A DNA stretch of 64,000 nucleotides from Paenibacillus thalictri (lineage in GTDB: Bacteria > Bacillota > Bacilli > Paenibacillales > NBRC-103111): positions 487,459-551,458 of the forward strand of contig NZ_SIRE01000003.1 of the NCBI RefSeq assembly GCF_004307995.1, in the 5' to 3' direction. The first letter of the stretch is position 1. Each line of letters begins with the position of its first letter. Of this stretch, positions 8,376 to 16,790 are shown piece by piece. The position numbers and the translations under genes are program-made. The notes beneath the pieces are model-generated. The model made no database searches. It was not told the DNA's origin and was given only the letters and a program-made list of their open reading frames with translations.

Positions 8376-9479
8376 ATGTTATACAAACATATCGTCAAAC
8401 CGGTGTTGTTTCGAATGGATCCGGAGAAGGCGCATCATTTGACGATTAACGGCCTTGGCCTGATGGCGAATTTTCCGGGGGGCAAAGGTTTGCTGCAGGG
8501 TTTATATGGGGTGCCGCAGTATAAAGAGCTGTCTTCCGAGTTATGGGGCATCACATTTCCGAATCCGATCGGCCTTGCCGCAGGATTGGACAAGAACGCC
8601 AAAGCGGTGCCCGGTTTTTCGTCCGTTGGCTTTGGTTTTATGGAGGTCGGCACGGTCACGCCAAAACCGCAGGCAGGCAACGAACAGCCGCGGTTGTTCC
8701 GGTTGCCTACCGATACGGCGCTTATTAATCGAATGGGTTTCAATAACGTCGGTGTCGCCGAAATGGCCGGCAATTTGCAGAAAGCGGGTAAACACCTGAT
8801 TCCGCTGGCCATCAATATCGGCAAAAATAAAACAACGCCGAATGAGCAGGCGGAAGACGATTATCGGGCATGTATTGCCGCGTTATATACATATGGGGAC
8901 TTTTTCGTAGTAAACATAAGCTCGCCCAATACGCCGGATTTGCGCAATCTGCAGCACGGAGACGATTTGTCGCGGCTGCTTGCCGCGGTGAAAGAAGAGA
9001 TGGCGGCGCAGCATAAGCAAAGCGGCGGTCCGGCCAAGCCGGTGCTTGTCAAAATAGCGCCCGACGTGGAGGACGAGCAGTTAAGTTACATGATCGATAC
9101 GATCCAACGCAGCGGCATCTCCGGTATCATCGCATCGAATACGACGATTGGGCGGGAAGGGCTGACGCATCGTCACCGCGGGGAAACCGGCGGTTTAAGC
9201 GGGAAGCCGCTGACCGAACGCTCGACAAGGTTAATCCATAGAATATATGAACGGACCGGCGGGACGTTGCCGATTATCGGCTCCGGGGGTATTTTTTCCG
9301 CGGAGGACGCATATGACAAAATACGGGCCGGGGCCAGCCTGGTCGAAGTATATACCGCGCTCATATACGAAGGGCCGGAACTGTTAAGGAGCATCAACGA
9401 ACGTTTGAGGGAACTGCTGCGGCGAGACGGTTTTACGCATATTTCTCAAGCGGTCGGATCCGCACATCGGGGGAAGTAA
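8376..9479 (+). CDS. pyrD: Dihydroorotate dehydrogenase, quinone-dependent (class 2)
   Basis: The product oxidises dihydroorotate to orotate, the fourth step of UMP synthesis, with FMN and passes electrons to membrane quinone. It is 367 residues long. The N-terminal helix region (LYKHIVKPVLFRMDPEKAHH) is typical of class 2 enzymes and their membrane association. The sequence has GLAAGLDKN, the FGFMEVGTVTPKPQ-type segment, the NISSPNTPDLR loop holding the catalytic serine of class 2, and GLSGKPL plus IGSGGI for phosphate binding. Many low-GC Gram-positives use the class 1B PyrD/PyrK pair inside the pyr operon; here the class 2 gene stands alone with relQ and a DUF309 gene close behind. Confidence 0.95.
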   Translation: MLYKHIVKPVLFRMDPEKAHHLTINGLGLMANFPGGKGLLQGLYGVPQYKELSSELWGITFPNPIGLAAGLDKNAKAVPGFSSVGFGFMEVGTVTPKPQAGNEQPRLFRLPTDTALINRMGFNNVGVAEMAGNLQKAGKHLIPLAINIGKNKTTPNEQAEDDYRACIAALYTYGDFFVVNISSPNTPDLRNLQHGDDLSRLLAAVKEEMAAQHKQSGGPAKPVLVKIAPDVEDEQLSYMIDTIQRSGISGIIASNTTIGREGLTHRHRGETGGLSGKPLTERSTRLIHRIYERTGGTLPIIGSGGIFSAEDAYDKIRAGASLVEVYTALIYEGPELLRSINERLRELLRRDGFTHISQAVGSAHRGK

Positions 9480-9492
9480 AGGAGGACCACGT

Positions 9493-10287
9493 ATGGATGG
9501 ACGCGATTGGAGAAGGTTTTTAATGCCATATGAGCAAGCGGTGGAGGAGCTCAAGGTCAAGTTCAAGACGCTGCGCACCGAGCTCAAAAGCCGTGAGGAA
9601 TACGCCCCAATCGAATTTGTAACGGGACGGGTTAAGAAAATATCGAGTGTGCTGGAGAAGGCCAAACGGCTGAATGTCCCGATGGACCAGCTGGAAACCG
9701 GGATTGAAGATATTGCAGGCATACGCATCATGTGTCAATTCGTGGAGGACATCGACAGAATCGCCGATCTGGTACGCACGCGCGAAGATATGACGCTTCT
9801 TTACGAAAAAGACTATATCCGCAATAAAAAACCAAGCGGTTACCGCAGTTTTCATATGATTGTCGAATATCCGGTGCAGACGGCCCTAGGCATGAAGCGG
9901 GTGCTGGCGGAAGTTCAGGTCCGCACGCTGGCGATGAATTTCTGGGCGACGATCGAACATTCGCTAAATTATAAATATAAAGAAGCGCTGCCTGAAGACG
10001 TGCGCAACCGGTTAAGCCGGGCTGCCGAAGCGGCTCATGTGCTCGATGAAGAAATGAGCAGCATTCGTGACGAAATCATGGAATCGCAGAAACTGTTCGA
10101 GGATAATTCCAACATTGTAAACCGGGTCTTAAACGGGATTCAAGCGCTGTATTTTTACCATCGCGTCAGAGAAGCCGCACAGTTTCAGCTGCGCTTCAAC
10201 GAGCTGTGGGAAATGGAAGATACGTGGCATTTGAAAGAGTTGTCCAATGAAATCGAGGCGGCGATCGCCCGCGCGAAAAAAGGTTAA
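9493..10287 (+). CDS. relQ: Small alarmone synthetase, RelQ/SasB type (GTP pyrophosphokinase)
   Basis: The product transfers pyrophosphate from ATP to GDP or GTP, making (p)ppGpp, without a hydrolase domain. The short single-domain layout and strong match to the B. subtilis YjbM/RelQ type are clear: FLMPYEQAVEELKVK at the start, FVTGRVKKISSVLEKAKR, DIAGIRIMCQF, KPSGYRSFH and ALNFWATIEHSLNYK-like (here AMNFWATIEHSLNYKYK). Synthetase residues of the G-loop are present. At 264 residues it carries about 50 more at the C-terminus than the usual 210. The gene lies 13 bases after pyrD with AAAGGAGG before its ATG, so it is co-transcribed. An internal ATG at 9523 is a possible shorter start. Confidence 0.93.
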   Translation: MDGRDWRRFLMPYEQAVEELKVKFKTLRTELKSREEYAPIEFVTGRVKKISSVLEKAKRLNVPMDQLETGIEDIAGIRIMCQFVEDIDRIADLVRTREDMTLLYEKDYIRNKKPSGYRSFHMIVEYPVQTALGMKRVLAEVQVRTLAMNFWATIEHSLNYKYKEALPEDVRNRLSRAAEAAHVLDEEMSSIRDEIMESQKLFEDNSNIVNRVLNGIQALYFYHRVREAAQFQLRFNELWEMEDTWHLKELSNEIEAAIARAKKG

Positions 10288-10322
10288 CGGAACGATCGTT
10301 TTGGCGGAAAGGACCGTTTATC

Positions 10323-10739
10323 ATGCCATATGACAGGTTGTACGTGCAGTTTATATATTACTTTAATGTGGAGAGAAACTACTTTGAATGCCATGAGGTG
10401 ATGGAGGAACTGTGGCTGGAGGAAGGCCGCAATCCTCTATACCAGGGCATGCTGCAGGTTGCCGTGGGCTTGTACCACCATTGGAACGGCAATCCGGGAG
10501 GCGCGGTGAAGCTGCTTACGGCTGCGGCCGAAAAGCTGGCGGGTTATCCGGATCTCATCGGGGGCATCCGGCTGGATCGGCTTAAAGCGGACAGCGGCTT
10601 ATATTTGACAAAGCTGCACCGGCTGGCGCAGGAGCCTTTTGCTCCATACGATTTGGATATTGAGATCGTTGACCCGGAGCTGGAGCTGCTGGTGGAGGAG
10701 CTGCGCTTGCATCCGCCCGAGCATGATGAAGAATCGTAA
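10323..10739 (+). CDS. DUF309 domain protein
   Basis: This 138-residue protein carries the DUF309 signature: an all-helical fold with YFECHEVMEELWLEE and GMLQVAVGLYHHWNGN. The conserved His, Glu and Trp residues suggest a small-molecule or metal pocket, but no activity is established for the family. It begins 35 bases after the relQ stop with GGAAAGGA before its ATG, completing a likely pyrD-relQ-DUF309 operon. Its start also has the MPYDRL opening seen in homologues. Confidence 0.85.
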   Translation: MPYDRLYVQFIYYFNVERNYFECHEVMEELWLEEGRNPLYQGMLQVAVGLYHHWNGNPGGAVKLLTAAAEKLAGYPDLIGGIRLDRLKADSGLYLTKLHRLAQEPFAPYDLDIEIVDPELELLVEELRLHPPEHDEES

Positions 10740-10756
10740 GCGGGAGCTTACCATAC

Positions 10757-10786
10757 TTGATTTACCAGTTCCTAAGTTTACATAAT
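10757..10786 (+). promoter_or_regulatory. Possible sigma-A promoter for the 10870-14942 gene group
   Basis: TTGATT (10757-10762) and CATAAT (10781-10786) are 18 bases apart, about 85 bases before the next gene. Both boxes are imperfect. Confidence 0.35.
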
Positions 10787-10869
10787 ATGAAGGGATTCAA
10801 GGCCTTGGTGTGGAATTAATGGCATTACACGGATGAATAAGGCCATGGATCGTTCAGGGGGGCGGCAAC

Positions 10870-12471
10870 ATGAAGACAACACGGAATAAAATAAACCCTG
10901 TCGCATTATGGCTTTTGGCGCTTGCGTTTCTGTGCGGCTTAGGTTCGTGTTTTCTAGCCCTTTCGTTTATGCATAGAGAACATACGAAGCCGGATTCTGA
11001 GACAGCGGAACCGGCAAGCCAGCTCGTCAAACAAGAAAGTTATCGTGTGCTGGAATACCAGAAGACGCATTATAAACAGCTGCCGCAATACGAGTTTCCG
11101 GAACTGAATATCGCCAAGGGAAAAGGCAAAGTACTGCAGCTAACTGCAAAGGGAGCGCATGTGGTCCGCAGCATCGCCACTTTTGACAACGCGGGGATGA
11201 TGTATGCCGTTTCCCGAACCCATCAACAGGACAGCGATGAATGGACCGAACTGGATGCGGTTACAGTCAACCCCCAAACCGGCGCAATCGGTACGCAAGC
11301 GCTGGCCGTTGTGAACGGCCCGTATCGGGAGGCTGCGGAAAAAGCGACGGTTTTTGCAGGATTTATGAATAACGACGAACTGCTGTATGCCAGTGTCCGT
11401 AATGCCGGAGAAGATCTGCAGCATTATATCGGCAAAATCCAACTGTCGGATGGTTTAGTCACTCCGCTCATTGATCTGGGCAGCACAAAGAAAGGCGATA
11501 CGCCAAGTGTGGCTCTGACCGATGTATGGGTTTCTCCGGACAAAAAACGTGTGTATGTTCGCGACAACCAGCATGCCATAGTCTCCTACAATCTGACTAC
11601 CGGCGCAAAAACAGCGCTTGTCCAGCCGGATTCGAAAGACGACGGCGCTTTCTGGTTGTCGGAGCAGGATGGCCTGGCCTACAACTCGCCGGATCGCTTC
11701 GGAACGGACGGATCGCTGATTATGCTTGGCAGCGGCGAGGTGAAAAAGCCTTATGCCGCGGAGAAAGGTTTTGTTGAACCGGGTCTCGTGGCCAAAGGAA
11801 GTATGCTATATTATAATTTCACCACTGACCGCGAGCCGCAGCAAGTGGTGAAAGGGGACAAGCGAACGCTGCTGCTGCCGCAAGGCTTACAATTGCTGGA
11901 CCTTTCCGGCAATCCGCTTAGACGGTTCACACTGCCGGCCGATGCCAAGGAAAAAATCGAATACGGCGGCTACAGCGCTGAGCAAATGGCTCTGATTTTG
12001 CATAAATATACGGTCGCAGTCAATAAAAAGGGACAAACTATTAAAAAAACGGCCGGCTGGGTGCTAGGCGATATCCAGACAGGGAAGCTGACCGATTTGA
12101 CCAGAATCGACGTGCCTGACAGCTGGGACCGGAAAGATATCGTTTATGCGGAATGCACGGTTAACGGCTCGGGTGAAAATGGTTATGAACAAGCATTTGT
12201 CAATATGCTGGACAATACCTATTATCCGACGAAGTGGAATACGCAGGAAATGAAATCATGGCCCGAACAGGATGCCGTATTTTTCTCGGAAACCGAAAAT
12301 AACCGCGTTTTTGTCAGCTCGTTTACCCGGCCTGATCTTGTAGTCTCGGCGCTTGGTTACCAGAAATACAAGTGGGACAACGCCTATTACCAATTGCTGG
12401 ACGGCGGCTGGATGGCACGAATCCGGACGCTGCCGGACGGGGATAAAATGTTCTTTTTTCCGATGAACTAA
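10870..12471 (+). CDS. Unknown membrane-anchored extracytoplasmic protein
   Basis: This 533-residue protein has a basic N-terminus and one membrane helix at about residues 12-33 (LWLLALAFLCGLGSCFLALS). The remainder lies outside the cytoplasm. It is rich in beta-type repeats with recurring aromatic and Asp/Gly turns (DNQHAIVSYNLTTG, SGNPLRRFTLPA), which suggests a propeller-like fold. No catalytic motif was recognised. AGGGGGGCGGCAAC precedes the ATG. It ends 26 bases before an rRNA methyltransferase gene, but a functional link is not apparent. Confidence 0.7.
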   Translation: MKTTRNKINPVALWLLALAFLCGLGSCFLALSFMHREHTKPDSETAEPASQLVKQESYRVLEYQKTHYKQLPQYEFPELNIAKGKGKVLQLTAKGAHVVRSIATFDNAGMMYAVSRTHQQDSDEWTELDAVTVNPQTGAIGTQALAVVNGPYREAAEKATVFAGFMNNDELLYASVRNAGEDLQHYIGKIQLSDGLVTPLIDLGSTKKGDTPSVALTDVWVSPDKKRVYVRDNQHAIVSYNLTTGAKTALVQPDSKDDGAFWLSEQDGLAYNSPDRFGTDGSLIMLGSGEVKKPYAAEKGFVEPGLVAKGSMLYYNFTTDREPQQVVKGDKRTLLLPQGLQLLDLSGNPLRRFTLPADAKEKIEYGGYSAEQMALILHKYTVAVNKKGQTIKKTAGWVLGDIQTGKLTDLTRIDVPDSWDRKDIVYAECTVNGSGENGYEQAFVNMLDNTYYPTKWNTQEMKSWPEQDAVFFSETENNRVFVSSFTRPDLVVSALGYQKYKWDNAYYQLLDGGWMARIRTLPDGDKMFFFPMN

Positions 12472-12497
12472 CGGCCCCGCAATCAAGTGATTAAAGG

Positions 12498-14183
12498 ATG
12501 GAATTGATGATGGGCATCCAATTGCCTAAAGCTTTCAGCGATAAAATGAAGCGGCTGCTGGGAACGGAATATGCCGATTTTCTGGCTTCTTACGACGACC
12601 CGAGATGGTTCGGATTAAGAGTGAACACGTTAAAACTTCCGGCCGAAGCGTTTCAGCGGTTGTCTTCGTTTCGTTTAACGCCGATCCCGTGGACTTCCAC
12701 GGGGTTTTACTATGAAGACGGAGACCGTCCGGGCAAACATCCGTATTATCATGCCGGATTGTATTATATCCAGGAACCAAGCGCAATGGCTCCGGCAGAA
12801 CTGCTGGACGCCGTTCCAGGGGACCGTGTACTTGATCTTTGCGCTGCGCCGGGAGGCAAATCGACGCAGATTGCCGCCAAGCTGCAAGGCGAGGGGCTGC
12901 TGGTCGTAAACGATATTCACGCCGACCGGGTGAAAGCGCTGGTGAAAAATTTGGAGCTGGCCGGGGTACGTAACGCGGTGGTGCTGAATGAACGGCCGGA
13001 TAAGCTGACTGGGCCGTTTGCCGCCTACTTCGATAAAATATTAATCGACGCTCCTTGCTCCGGGGAAGGCATGTTCCGCAAAGATGAAGAGATGGCCAAA
13101 CAGTGGCAGCCGGACCATCCGCAGCATTACGCCGCGATGCAGCGGGAATTGCTCGACCAGGCGGCGGAGATGCTGAAGCCGGGCGGCCGGATCGTTTATT
13201 CTACGTGCACGTTTTCGCCGGAGGAAAATGAAGCGATGATCGCACAGTTTGCGGCGCGTCATCCGGAGTTTATGATCGAGCCGATTCCAGCGGCGCATGG
13301 CTTTCGCTACGGGATTTTGGACTGGGCGGATGAACAGCAAGATGCTGATGAGGAAACCGGTGCCGGAGCTTGGAATAGCCTAACCGGGCAATCCGCCGCG
13401 GCTGTGAAAGGGACGGTGCGGTTATGGCCGCATGAACTAAAAGGTGAGGGGCATTTTGTCGCCTCATTGCGTAAAACCGGGGATCATTCCGCTCATGTAG
13501 AGAACATGCCGGATAGATTGGAAACCAAGGGCGGCGGCAACGGGGAGGAACGGAAGGGACGTCCGTTCTCCTCACCGGGATTGTCTGCGGAACCTGAGTA
13601 TATTGCGGCGACAGCGAAACCCGAGCGAACCGCTCGCAACGGAAAAGCGGAAACGCGTCTCACCGCTATGGGCGGGAATCGTTCAACCGTCCGTTCGGAT
13701 AAAAAAGGCAGAAGCAAACCACATGAAGCAAACGAGCGGGAAGAGATCCGCATGGACCCGTTACAGGCATTTTGGCAGGAGCATTTGACGCTTGCAATTC
13801 CGGAACAATTGACGGCATACGGCGACCACATCTACGCTCAGCCTGCCGGGCTGCCGGACTTAAGCGGAATTCGCGTCATTCGACCCGGCTGGTATCTCGG
13901 CTCGGTACATAAGCAAAGATTCGAGCCGTCGCATGCCCTTGCTTTGGGGCTAAGACGCGGCGATTATTTACGCGTATTGGACATACCGTCCGACTCCCCG
14001 GACACGCTGCGGTATTTAAAAGGCGAAACGCTGGAAATGCCCAAGGAGCGGCTTGATTATCCCGCGGCCATCGGACCAAAGGGGTATTGTCTCGTATGTA
14101 TCGGCGGATTTCCGGCCGGATGGGGAAAATGGGTGGACGGCATTGTAAAAAATGAATACCCGCCGGGGTGGAGGTGGACTTAA
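12498..14183 (+). CDS. RsmF/NOL1-type rRNA (cytosine-5) methyltransferase
   Basis: The product methylates a cytosine in rRNA using S-adenosylmethionine. Residues 1-310 form an NOL1/NOP2/Sun-type domain: SAM-binding DLCAAPGGKST, motif IV with the first cysteine in DAPCSGEGMFRKD, and motif VI with the catalytic cysteine in YSTCTFSPEENE. A C-terminal RNA-binding extension of the RsmF type (PGWYLGSVHKQRFEPSHALA) is present. Between them is an insert of roughly 90 residues, charged and low in complexity (about 325-415), not expected in the core fold. A second paralogue lies at 22444-23829 on the other strand. RsmF is the best family guess; the exact rRNA position is not known. Confidence 0.88.
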   Translation: MELMMGIQLPKAFSDKMKRLLGTEYADFLASYDDPRWFGLRVNTLKLPAEAFQRLSSFRLTPIPWTSTGFYYEDGDRPGKHPYYHAGLYYIQEPSAMAPAELLDAVPGDRVLDLCAAPGGKSTQIAAKLQGEGLLVVNDIHADRVKALVKNLELAGVRNAVVLNERPDKLTGPFAAYFDKILIDAPCSGEGMFRKDEEMAKQWQPDHPQHYAAMQRELLDQAAEMLKPGGRIVYSTCTFSPEENEAMIAQFAARHPEFMIEPIPAAHGFRYGILDWADEQQDADEETGAGAWNSLTGQSAAAVKGTVRLWPHELKGEGHFVASLRKTGDHSAHVENMPDRLETKGGGNGEERKGRPFSSPGLSAEPEYIAATAKPERTARNGKAETRLTAMGGNRSTVRSDKKGRSKPHEANEREEIRMDPLQAFWQEHLTLAIPEQLTAYGDHIYAQPAGLPDLSGIRVIRPGWYLGSVHKQRFEPSHALALGLRRGDYLRVLDIPSDSPDTLRYLKGETLEMPKERLDYPAAIGPKGYCLVCIGGFPAGWGKWVDGIVKNEYPPGWRWT

Positions 14184-14186
14184 ACA

Positions 14187-14942
14187 ATGAAAGCAACGCA
14201 AAGATTGGATAAGCTGCTTGCGCATACGGGATTTGGCACCCGCAGTGAAATTAAGCTGCTGGTCAAGCAGGGAGCCGTCGAAGTGAACGGGAAACAAGTG
14301 AAGGACAGCGGGCTGCAAGTCAATCCGCAAAAAGATGTCATTATGGTCGAGGGCAAACGGGCCGTATATAAAGAGTTCGTGTACCTGATGCTGAACAAAC
14401 CGCAAGGTGTCGTTTCGGCTACGGAGGATAATCGGGACCGTACCGTCATTGATCTGCTTGACGACGAATACGCCCACTTCGCTCCGTTCCCGGTCGGCCG
14501 CCTCGATAAGGACACGGAAGGGCTGCTGCTGCTGACCAATGATGGAAAGCTCGCGCACAATTTATTGTCGCCGCGCAAGCATGTGCCAAAGACGTATTAC
14601 GCCGAGGTGGAAGGCGCGGTCGGCGAAGAGGATGCCCGTGCGTTTGCTGCGGGGGTGGCGCTTGACGACGGTTATGAAACGATGCCGGCGAAGCTGAACA
14701 TTCTTGTGCCCGGCGATCCGCTGCTCGGCAAACCGTCCAAAATCGAACTGACGATTATGGAAGGCAAGTTTCATCAAGTGAAGCGGATGTTTCAAGCCGT
14801 GGGCAAAAAGGTCGTGTTTTTAAAGCGCATCTCCATGGGCAATTTGCTGCTCGACGAATATTTATCTCCGGGCGAATACCGGGAGCTGACCGAAGCTGAG
14901 CTCGCCGAGCTGCAGCAGGCGGATGTTACGAAAAAAGGCTAG
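14187..14942 (+). CDS. rsuA: RsuA-type 16S rRNA pseudouridine synthase
   Basis: This 251-residue protein isomerises a uridine in 16S rRNA to pseudouridine. An S4 RNA-binding domain covers residues 1-60 (RLDKLLAHTGFGTRSE). The catalytic domain contains the family signature GRLDKDTEGLLLLTNDG, whose first Asp is the nucleophile. The KMSKP-like region FHQVKRMFQAVGKKV is also typical. It begins 3 bases after the methyltransferase stop, so the two rRNA-modifying enzymes are co-transcribed and probably translationally coupled. A terminator follows at once. B. subtilis homologues are annotated YtzG; RluB is an alternative family name. Confidence 0.9.
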   Translation: MKATQRLDKLLAHTGFGTRSEIKLLVKQGAVEVNGKQVKDSGLQVNPQKDVIMVEGKRAVYKEFVYLMLNKPQGVVSATEDNRDRTVIDLLDDEYAHFAPFPVGRLDKDTEGLLLLTNDGKLAHNLLSPRKHVPKTYYAEVEGAVGEEDARAFAAGVALDDGYETMPAKLNILVPGDPLLGKPSKIELTIMEGKFHQVKRMFQAVGKKVVFLKRISMGNLLLDEYLSPGEYRELTEAELAELQQADVTKKG

Positions 14943-14972
14943 CACTTTATTCAAAGTGCCAGCCTTTTTTTT
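14937..14972 (+). terminator. Terminator overlapping the rsuA stop codon
   Basis: GGCTAGCACTTT pairs with AAAGTGCCAGCC (one mismatch) around ATTC, followed by eight T. The stem begins inside the last codons of rsuA. Confidence 0.9.
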
Positions 14973-14987
14973 CGATTGTGAGTTACA

Positions 14988-15080
14988 TTAGATCAGGAAG
15001 GAGCGGGAAACGATAACAAGCAATATAAACAACACTAAGATCACGCCTGCAGAAGTAAATCCTCCACCAAGTGCGGACAT
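14988..15080 (-). CDS. YjcZ-family sporulation-type microprotein, 30 residues
   Basis: An AAAGGAGG site lies six bases before this ATG on the minus strand. The peptide starts MSALGGGF and continues into a hydrophobic helix ending SRSFLI. This glycine-rich head plus one helix is the pattern of YjcZ-type peptides found in many copies in Bacillales genomes and linked to sporulation or spore coats in B. subtilis. It converges on rsuA. Confidence 0.75.
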   Translation of the reverse strand: MSALGGGFTSAGVILVLFILLVIVSRSFLI

Positions 15081-15140
15081 TGTAATTCCTCCTTTAAGAT
15101 GGTCATTCACCGGGTGGCTCGCATCGAGTAGTCAACTGAT

Positions 15141-15167
15141 CGTGGAGGCTTAAGGCCTATCTCCACG
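15141..15167. repeat. Inverted repeat in the yjcZ upstream region
   Basis: CGTGGAG and CTCCACG form a perfect 7-base stem with a 13-base loop that itself contains GGC/GCC. There is no T tract, so it is not a terminator. It could be a regulatory stem or an operator for the peptide gene or for the divergent 15320 gene. Confidence 0.4.
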
Positions 15168-15319
15168 AATGTACACCGGTTAATTCATCATATGTTGCTG
15201 CCGGGATTTGGTATGGACGTTTGCCTGTTTTGCATAACATTTGGGCTGATCGGGACATGCTACAAAAAGTGGTCTGCTATATGTAAGGCCCATCATTTCC
15301 TTTTGGAGGCGAGGATCGA

Positions 15320-16483
15320 ATGTCCAATGTAAGCTTAAGGCCTGATTTGAAAACATCGGGTGGTGAAGTGCAAGATATTGTCTGGAAGGGACGTTATATC
15401 GGGACGATGACTCTCGTATACAGGGAGTCGGATCGGTTATCCGGTGCCATCCAACTGGAAGCAGCGAGCTTGGGTGCCCGCGACAAGGAAGAGGTTGCCG
15501 AGTTTTTGCAGGACTACGTGCAGTATATGGCGGGGGCGCTGAATGTAATGGAATGCGACGTTGTGATGACTTACAGCCCATATGACCGGATTTTCGCCGA
15601 CAAAAACGAGTCCGAAGCGATTCGCCTCGGAGGTAATGTATATTACGCTGCCGATGAGGATTACGATTACGATACTTGGGAGGATCCCGAACGTTTCGAG
15701 GATCCGGATGCATCCGAACAAGATGAAATCAGTATGAAAGACACAATTCCCAGCGTGCAACGCCGCGGTCCGCTCACGGACGACGATGAGATCACCGAGA
15801 TGTTCGAAACCGAAGAGTGGGACCGTCCGGATTACGAATTGGTAGTGGTCGGTGAAGATCAGGAAAGCGTCGAATATCATGTCTATGACCAGGATGATAT
15901 ATGGATTGCGGAGGCGCTGCTGCATATAGAGGGACGGGATGTCTACGGTTCGGTCAATTGGCTGCTGGAGCCGCTGGATGAAGAAATCGATCAGGTTGCC
16001 GATTTGATCGTCTCGGATTTTGACGAACATGAGATGGATACGTTTGTGATCAACATGATCTTCGAAAATGATGTAATTGAAACGATAGAGCTGACGCATC
16101 AAGATTTATTGGACGACGCCGATACGGCCGAATGGCCGTATGAGAAGAATGGATATGAATGGGAGCAAAAATACTCCGACCTGGACGACGAATACACCAT
16201 CGTACTGGCGCGCGATGACGGAGATATGCTGACTTATGAGATTTATCAGCAATCGCGCGGCGGACTGCCGATCGGCACAGCGACCATCGATATCAGCCAG
16301 AGGCTCTTAAGCGGGTTTATCGACTTCCGCGAGCCGGGGGATGAAAACGATCGCGAGCACATTGCGGCGCTGCTGATGCAGGAACTGGACAAAGAGAAAG
16401 ATTTTGAACAGATGAACCTGACGATGCTCCATAAAAACGAACCATTCGAAGAATTGATGCTGGAAAGCGAGCCGATTCACTAA
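15320..16483 (+). CDS. Acidic protein with three internal repeats, function unknown
   Basis: This 387-residue protein is strongly acidic, with no signal peptide or membrane segment. TTGGAGGCGAGGATCGA before the ATG supports the start. Three modules of about 75-85 residues appear related. They begin near residues 15, 175 and 285. Each runs from a beta hairpin (VWKGRYIGTMTLVY, VYDQDDIWIAEALLHI, IYQQSRGGLPIGTATIDI) through an acidic helix (KEEVAEFLQDYV, IDQVADLIVSDF, EHIAALLMQEL) to a final strand. Between modules 1 and 2 lies an Asp/Glu/Tyr-rich linker (DEDYDYDTWEDPE). No family or catalytic motif is recognised. Similar hypothetical proteins are expected only in close relatives. Confidence 0.75.
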   Translation: MSNVSLRPDLKTSGGEVQDIVWKGRYIGTMTLVYRESDRLSGAIQLEAASLGARDKEEVAEFLQDYVQYMAGALNVMECDVVMTYSPYDRIFADKNESEAIRLGGNVYYAADEDYDYDTWEDPERFEDPDASEQDEISMKDTIPSVQRRGPLTDDDEITEMFETEEWDRPDYELVVVGEDQESVEYHVYDQDDIWIAEALLHIEGRDVYGSVNWLLEPLDEEIDQVADLIVSDFDEHEMDTFVINMIFENDVIETIELTHQDLLDDADTAEWPYEKNGYEWEQKYSDLDDEYTIVLARDDGDMLTYEIYQQSRGGLPIGTATIDISQRLLSGFIDFREPGDENDREHIAALLMQELDKEKDFEQMNLTMLHKNEPFEELMLESEPIH

Positions 16484-16508
16484 AATATTGCAGTTGCGCA
16501 AAAGGCAG

Positions 16509-16546
16509 GCGCCTTCGCCGGATAACCGGGGGGCGCTTGTTTTTTG
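16509..16546 (+). terminator. Terminator after the acidic repeat protein
   Basis: GCGCC and CCGG pair with CCGG and GGCGC around an ATAA loop. The U-run is TGTTTTTT. Confidence 0.8.
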
Positions 16547-16559
16547 TTGGAATTCAGCG

Positions 16560-16586
16560 GGCCCTCTTTATGAAGGGGCTTTTTCG
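16560..16586 (+). terminator. Second, tandem terminator
   Basis: GCCC-CTT pairs with AAG-GGGC around a four-base loop and is followed by five T. It gives a double stop before the ABC transporter operon. Confidence 0.65.
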
Positions 16587-16790
16587 TGTTATTATAGGAA
16601 CGTGTGTTCCGTATCTCGAATCATAATGCTTGGAATGAACCTATATAGCCAAAGTTTCCGTTCCGCTTTGCAAAATATTTTGATAGTGTGGGAACATGTG
16701 GAAAATGACTTGCGTCTATATTCATGGGAAGCCAAGCTTATATAAGCAATCCGTTTGAATGAAGAGCTGCAAAAAAGGGGGACAGATTAG
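16587..16790 (+). promoter_or_regulatory. Leader region of the yheI-yheH operon with a 12-bp palindrome
   Basis: This 204-base gap lies between the tandem terminators and yheI. It holds the perfect palindrome GCTTATATAAGC at 16736-16747, about 45 bases before the ATG. No convincing -35/-10 pair was found. In B. subtilis the equivalent transporter is controlled by a translated leader (BmrB). An open frame at 16488-16745 crosses both terminators and lacks a ribosome binding site, so I do not claim a leader peptide here. Confidence 0.35.

Noticed and set aside
16488..16745. 85-codon frame before yheI
   Set aside because: It crosses two terminators, has no ribosome binding site and no recognisable protein features; not accepted as a BmrB-like leader.
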